A stretch of DNA of 26,320 nucleotides from Holosporaceae bacterium (GTDB lineage Bacteria; Pseudomonadota; Alphaproteobacteria; UBA3830), in contig JAISCG010000153.1 in assembly GCA_031265715.1 (NCBI GenBank), positions 1 to 26,320 of the forward strand, read 5' to 3'. Made by a program: the position numbers and the translations under genes. The notes below the pieces were generated by a model. That model saw only the letters and a program-made list of their open reading frames with translations. It ran no database searches and was not told the DNA's origin. Each line of letters opens with the position of its first letter. Positions within the stretch are counted from its first letter, which is position 1. Shown here piece by piece: positions 23,307 to 26,320 of this stretch.

Positions 23307-23633
23307 TACCAATCCTCATTACTAAATAACCAAATAATTATTATTACACAATTGGGCAACGATAGGGTCTTGCAGGCCACCGGTAAAAGTCTGCAAAGAC
23401 CCGTCCGTTTCATAAAAATTTAAATAAAGAGAGTAAATTAGAATCAGCCCTGAGGCAAATGAAAGTTGAAATTACAGATAAAAAAAAAAGATCAGACGGG
23501 TGGTAAGGTCCTGTCGCTTATCGCTTTTTCTATCGCCTCAGGATTTTCTTTCGTGTACATTATACTTCTCTCAGATGCCCATATTCACGATTTAAAAAAT
23601 TCTTTTTATTTTTTTTAAAACATGTTTTTGTTT
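23307..23633. other. Gene-free stretch between the ankyrin gene and the Panacea-domain gene
   Basis: About 330 bases with no convincing gene. It holds a terminator-like hairpin (23365-23402), and CCTGAGGC at 23449-23456 repeated inverted as GCCTCAGG at 23535-23542, 78 bases apart. Two minute frames are present: 15 codons from 23459 on the plus strand, and 22 codons from 23559 on the minus strand. Neither is supported as a gene. The right part is very A/T-rich and leads into the Panacea gene promoter. Confidence 0.4.
23365..23402 (+). terminator. Hairpin after the small ankyrin gene
   Basis: GGGTCTTGCAG at 23365-23375 pairs with CTGCAAAGACCC at 23391-23402 with a single bulged A and a 15-base loop. 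It lies 58 bases past the ankyrin stop codon. Only a weak T-rich tail follows, so termination is probable but not certain. Confidence 0.45.
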
Positions 23634-23662
23634 TTGATATCGAATGCAAAAAATGCTATATT
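23634..23662 (+). promoter_or_regulatory. Promoter of the Panacea/partner pair
   Basis: TTGATA (23634-23639), a 17-base spacer and TATATT (23657-23662) closely match the sigma-70 consensus. The predicted transcription start near 23669 leaves a leader of only about 13 bases, just enough for the GGAG ribosome site at 23671-23674. An in-frame ATG at 23622 lies upstream of this promoter, which supports ATG 23682 as the true start. Confidence 0.6.
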
Positions 23663-23681
23663 CGAACTCGGGAGATTGGTT

Positions 23682-24137
23682 ATGAGTGAAGTTTACACAG
23701 CTGTCGACATAGCGAAATATATCATTTTAACAGCCCATGAAAATGGAGATGTTATAACTAATTTGAAGTTGCAAAAGCTTCTCTATTATGCGCAAGCGTG
23801 GTATATGGTTCATCATGGAGGAAAAAAGCTGTTCTCTGACAATATAGAGGCTTGGAAATTCGGGCCGGTAGTAAAGGATGTTTACGACCTTTATAAAAAA
23901 TTTTCGAGAAATCCCATTGATGAACAGGTCGACGAAGGAGATTTCGCTCGCCTGAATCCGGAAGACAGAAAATTCATGGATGAATTTCTTGGTGAGTTTA
24001 TGGATCATTCTGCTTTATCATTAGTAAATATGATTCACAATGAACCGCCGTGGAAGGAAGCCTTTGATGAAGAGGATCCCTTTTGTTCAAGCATAATTTC
24101 TACGGATTCTATGTACAATTATTATTCGAAACTCTAG
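23682..24137 (+). CDS. Panacea-domain (DUF4065) antitoxin-like protein
   Basis: A 151-residue protein made of one Panacea domain (DUF4065; SocA/GepA-like). Typical features are the N-terminal DIAKYIILTAHENGDVITNL, then KLQKLLYYAQAWYMVHHGGKKLF, EAWKFGPVVKDVYDLYKKF and a C-terminal helical part. Known family members are antitoxins (PanA of PanAT pairs) that neutralise unrelated toxins; Caulobacter SocA acts as an adaptor delivering its toxin to ClpXP. The ATG at 23682 has GGAG seven bases upstream. A downstream gene starts four bases after the stop, the compact two-gene layout expected of a toxin-antitoxin module. The pair is A/T-rich compared with the housekeeping genes, which fits acquisition by transfer. 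Domain assignment is firm; antitoxin function is inferred from family and layout. Confidence 0.85.
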   Translation: MSEVYTAVDIAKYIILTAHENGDVITNLKLQKLLYYAQAWYMVHHGGKKLFSDNIEAWKFGPVVKDVYDLYKKFSRNPIDEQVDEGDFARLNPEDRKFMDEFLGEFMDHSALSLVNMIHNEPPWKEAFDEEDPFCSSIISTDSMYNYYSKL

Positions 24138-24141
24138 AGCA

Positions 24142-24543
24142 ATGATTTTTCACAAGACGAAACATAAAGAAGGTAAGTTTAAATGTACTCCTGTTGCATA
24201 CGAAAAGATAAAACCTATTTTTTCTTTTAAAGATTTTCACAAAGACACCGAATATTACAATAAAGAAGATTCAAACAGCGACAGAAACAGCCTGTTGAAT
24301 TTTCTGAATGCTGCCAAAGATTTTTGTAATCTCACCTGGGAAGAAATAAAGAAAAACAAACAATTTCACGCACATACCGTAGATAAAACTATTCCCGGTT
24401 TTAATCTTCCGGAAGATTTAGTTTTGTTTCAATTTAAATTGCCTAATCACGACAAAGGTAGATTTGTGGGATACTTTGATAATAATTGCGTGTTTCATAT
24501 ATTGATATATGATCGCAATCATCAAATTTACTCGAGCAAATAG
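24142..24543 (+). CDS. Small partner of the Panacea antitoxin, candidate toxin
   Basis: A 133-residue protein without a family I can name with certainty. It is basic at the N-terminus (HKTKHKEGKFK). The middle contains a helical LLNFLNAAKDFCNLTWEEIKKN. The C-terminal half looks like a beta-rich fold: LVLFQFKLPNHDKGRFVGYF, then VFHILIYDRNHQIY at the end. Such a terminal strand pattern is seen in small, poorly described proteins near toxin-antitoxin loci and is loosely RelE-like. It starts four bases after the Panacea gene with almost no ribosome site of its own (AGAG), implying coupled translation from the antitoxin message. Toxicity, target and fold are inference from the gene pairing. Confidence 0.6.
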   Translation: MIFHKTKHKEGKFKCTPVAYEKIKPIFSFKDFHKDTEYYNKEDSNSDRNSLLNFLNAAKDFCNLTWEEIKKNKQFHAHTVDKTIPGFNLPEDLVLFQFKLPNHDKGRFVGYFDNNCVFHILIYDRNHQIYSSK

Positions 24544-24566
24544 CTTTAAATCTCCTCGTTATGCCT

Positions 24567-24620
24567 AACGGCAGTAAGAGCAGAGAAAAACAACATGGTT
24601 CTCACCTGTTGTCTGCCGTT
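24567..24620. other. Structured inverted repeat between the toxin-like gene and the Flp pilin
   Basis: AACGGCAG (24567-24574) pairs with CTGCCGTT (24613-24620), and inside it ACAACA (24590-24595) pairs with TGTTGT (24607-24612). The two stems are stacked on the right side, with a 15-base bulge on the left. CAGAGA (24581-24586) could also pair with TCTCTG (24625-24630). It lies between converging genes and may be a two-way terminator or a small structured RNA. Confidence 0.4.
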
Positions 24621-24651
24621 TTCCTCTCTGAGAAAAAGCCCTGCGAATATG

Positions 24652-24864
24652 TCATTTCAGCACGTTTTTTAGGTTATCGGTAATCTTGTTATATACCGTA
24701 AAATACCTCCCTCCGACGATTCTGAATGCTCCGACAAGGGTTATCGATATCATTGAAACGAGTAAAACGTACTCGATAAGTGTTGCACCGCTTTTTGGAG
24801 AAAGTTTTTTGTTTTTTTTAAAAAGTCTGTTAATCACTTCATTTACGCTCCATCTCGGCATCAT
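24652..24864 (-). CDS. Flp/Fap-type (type IVb) pilin
   Basis: A 70-residue protein with a basic leader and the Flp prepilin signature SG|ATLIEYVLLVSMISITLVG. Cleavage after Gly would leave Glu at +5 and the Tyr at +6 that is typical of type IVb pilins, followed by one long hydrophobic helix and a short charged tail. Flp pilins are assembled by Tad machinery (TadA, TadB/C, RcpA, TadV prepilin peptidase); none of these genes is in the window. Two adjacent ATG codons are possible starts, and the ribosome site is weak. It lies 91 bases after the MlaA-like gene on the same strand. It differs from the prepilins at 1-1251, which are of the type IVa/pseudopilin kind, so the genome may carry parts of two pilus systems. 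Confidence 0.85.
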   Translation of the reverse strand: MMPRWSVNEVINRLFKKNKKLSPKSGATLIEYVLLVSMISITLVGAFRIVGGRYFTVYNKITDNLKNVLK

Positions 24865-24955
24865 GATAACGCAATAAATATAAAAAAAACGTTAATCGTT
24901 TGAAGAACAATATCGGTTTATTTTCGATGGTGCGTTTTTTGTCGTTGTTTTCTGC

Positions 24956-25663
24956 TTAAAAACTTGAATTGTCTTCCGCATCCTCGGTGTTGTCGACATC
25001 ATCCGTGCCGTATTTTTGAAGATACAAACTCCTGATGGAAAAATAGGGATCCATAGTATTATTGAGATTTGCATCGATAATCTTTGAATTTTCCGCACGA
25101 TCACTTATAGTCGAGAGAATCGCCTTTGCCAGCATATACGGAAAACCGATATAATACCCGACGGGATCCGCGTACCACGCAATCGGTTCGGAAATTGTAT
25201 CCCGGGTCGATGATGCGCCAAGAAGCGGCAAAACAAGATAGTCCCCGGTCGGTACGCCCCATTTTTTCAGCGTAGTCTTAAATGAAGTTTCTTTTTTAGA
25301 AAGGCCGATTCGCTCTGCGATGTCAAGAAAACCCAATATACCGATCGTAGAATTTATTGAAAATCTGAAAAGAGAACTCGCAGCGCATTCCGCCTCCCCC
25401 GCCAGGGAATAGTTCACAAAAAAGAACGGCTCTTTTAAATTTTGCAAAAAATTCGAGACTCCTTCCCTCACGGCGTCCGATGTAACACCCTGATAGGTCT
25501 CCGCAGCCGGTTTCAGGACTTTTTTGTCAGCCATCAGGTTAAACTCAAGCATGTCCTTGTTGAACCCCCTGTGTGGATCTGGATTTTCCCGCGTAGCCGA
25601 ACAAGCCACCAGGAACATCAGCAAAACAATCCCGACATTTTTTCCGAACGTAGTGAAAAACAT
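24956..25663 (-). CDS. mlaA: MlaA/VacJ-family outer-membrane lipoprotein
   Basis: MlaA removes phospholipids from the outer leaflet of the outer membrane and passes them to the MlaC-MlaFEDB retrograde pathway. From ATG 25663 the protein is 235 residues with a signal peptide and lipobox FLVAC. Family segments follow: DPHRGFNKDMLEFN, the FLQNLKEPFFFVNYSLAGE helix, RFSINSTIGILGFLDIAERIG, and KKWGVPTGDYLVLPLLGASSTRDTI. The frame is open to 25714, but a TATAAT -10 box at 25694-25689 lies inside that extension, so the downstream ATG is the start; a GGGAG lies about ten bases before it. The C-terminus is acidic (TDDVDNTEDAED). The other mla genes are not in this window. Confidence 0.92.
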   Translation of the reverse strand: MFFTTFGKNVGIVLLMFLVACSATRENPDPHRGFNKDMLEFNLMADKKVLKPAAETYQGVTSDAVREGVSNFLQNLKEPFFFVNYSLAGEAECAASSLFRFSINSTIGILGFLDIAERIGLSKKETSFKTTLKKWGVPTGDYLVLPLLGASSTRDTISEPIAWYADPVGYYIGFPYMLAKAILSTISDRAENSKIIDANLNNTMDPYFSIRSLYLQKYGTDDVDNTEDAEDNSSF

Positions 25664-25688
25664 AGGTCCAAATCTCCCTTCACGGTAA

Positions 25689-25697
25689 ATTATACCA
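25689..25697 (-). promoter_or_regulatory. Extended -10 promoter of the MlaA-like gene
   Basis: On the minus strand TGGTATAAT contains a perfect -10 box preceded by the TGn extension, which often compensates for a poor -35 box; no good -35 hexamer is seen. Transcription would start near 25682, about 20 bases before ATG 25663. Confidence 0.55.
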
Positions 25698-25714
25698 CTA
25701 AATATGTTAATCAA

Positions 25715-25945
25715 TAATTACCATGTATAAAAAATAGCATTTTTTGTTACTAGGTCCTGTTAGCGAAATTATCGTAGCCATATCAGTGTGCTCGCGATTT
25801 GCAAGAAAGACATAAAAAAATGAGGAAGTTTTACAAAATCTTGAGAAAACTCCGTTACTACTCAGCTAATCGAAAATTTTGCATACAAAATTAGGTGGTT
25901 GTGATACATACAGTATAGAGTATAGAAGTAAAAGTGTTTGGATAG
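25715..25945. other. Gene-free A/T-rich stretch left of the IS66 remnant
   Basis: No gene was found. It includes an A/T-rich hairpin, AATTTTG (25875-25881) with CAAAATT (25886-25892) and a four-base loop. A weak promoter-like pair, TTGTGA and TATAGA 16 bases apart, lies near 25899-25926 before the transposase start. The outer end of the insertion element should lie here, but no terminal repeat could be recognised without the other end. Confidence 0.35.
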
Positions 25946-26320
25946 ATGGAAGAAGTAACCTGCAATGAATTGCTAAGGGCGGGAATCGTTGAGCTTCAGC
26001 GACAGAACAGAGCTCTTCCGGAAAAGATAGCATTATTAGAACAAAGAATTCTGCAACTTGAGGCGATGCTTAATAAAAACTCAGGCAATTCATCAAAGCT
26101 GCCATCGACCGACGGTTTTCGAAAAATTCAAATAAATGGAAAGAATTTGGGAACAGCGCAGCGATAGAATCGAGCACACACCTCAGCGTTTGTTTTGCGG
26201 TGAGACCGTAGAAGAGATTGTGGTTCGCCAAGAGAAGGCGTGATGGAGATGGAGGAAGGTCCTCCGGTGGAGATTGTCCAAGCGAATCCACCAAACGACC
26301 GTATGGTGCTGAAATGCGAA
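25946..26320 (+). pseudogene. IS66-type transposase (TnpC), decayed 5' part, runs off the window
   Basis: The N-terminal 73 codons match the start of IS66 TnpC: a coiled helix (ELQRQNRALPEKIALLEQRI) followed by the family signature LNKNSGNSSKLPSTDG at 42-57, where LxKNSxNSSKPPSSDG is expected. The frame is then broken by in-frame stops at 26165-26167 and 26201-26203. After them the same frame resumes with a segment (REGVMEMEEGPPVEIVQANP) that loosely matches the region following the GGQxGHxG motif in these transposases. So the gene is either decayed or disrupted by small changes, and its 3' part is outside the window. IS66 identity is fairly sure from the signature; the alignment beyond the stops is tentative. 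Confidence 0.65.

Noticed and set aside
23459..23506. 15-codon plus-strand frame after the CCTGAGGC repeat
   Set aside because: Very short, contains a lysine run from an A-tract, with no ribosome site or homology.
23557..23559. 22-codon minus-strand frame starting at 23559 (MYTKENPEAIEKAISDRTLPPV)
   Set aside because: It has a possible GAGAAG ribosome site, but is too short and unmatched to support as a gene; perhaps a fragment.
23512..25761. Shared AGGTCCTGT at about 23512 and 25752
   Set aside because: Only nine bases match and the flanks differ; chance is enough to explain it.

Overview
The window reads as a chromosome segment of an alphaproteobacterium that lives inside eukaryotic cells, most like the Holosporales/Rickettsiales-type symbionts. 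The evidence is an NTT-family ATP/ADP translocase (a hallmark of energy-parasitic intracellular bacteria), the alphaproteobacterial gene orders plsY-dprA-topA and clpX-lon, and two secreted ankyrin-type proteins. No rRNA or tRNA gene was recognised. The species cannot be named from sequence alone.

Layout. (1) 1-7715, all on the minus strand: a CNNM/CBS-domain CorC/TlyC-like protein, mraY, murD and ftsW, joined by a 10-base gap and 4-base ATGA overlaps. These are followed by a lipoprotein secretin and two prepilin-like proteins, the second running off the window edge. Here the pilus/secretion genes sit where murG-murC would normally follow ftsW. (2) 7862-9316, minus: the ATP/ADP translocase with its own promoter. 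(3) 9623-13720, plus: plsY-dprA-topA. (4) 13878-16964, minus: a large predicted secreted protein with coiled coils, ten 15-bp tandem repeats, ten 24-bp tandem repeats and a degenerate ankyrin-like C-terminus. (5) 17205-20789, minus: clpX-lon. (6) 20953-21480, plus: rubrerythrin, divergent from clpX.

(7) 21481-26320 is an accessory stretch: an apparently solitary C5-cytosine methyltransferase, a small secreted ankyrin protein, a Panacea-domain (DUF4065) antitoxin with a small partner that looks like a toxin, a single Flp-type pilin and an MlaA-like lipoprotein on the minus strand, and at the right edge a decayed IS66-type transposase start.

How the genes fit together: peptidoglycan precursor synthesis (MraY, MurD) and polymerisation at the septum (FtsW), phospholipid synthesis and outer-membrane lipid homeostasis (PlsY, MlaA-like), DNA topology and uptake (TopA, DprA), ATP-dependent proteolysis (ClpX, Lon) and peroxide defence (rubrerythrin) form the housekeeping layer. 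ATP import, a secretin/pilin system, ankyrin proteins and a toxin-antitoxin pair form the layer that deals with the host and with competitors. The most interesting elements are the large repeat protein with its palindrome-containing promoter, the Panacea-linked gene pair with an unassigned partner, and the secretin/prepilin genes fused onto the tail of a broken division/cell-wall cluster.
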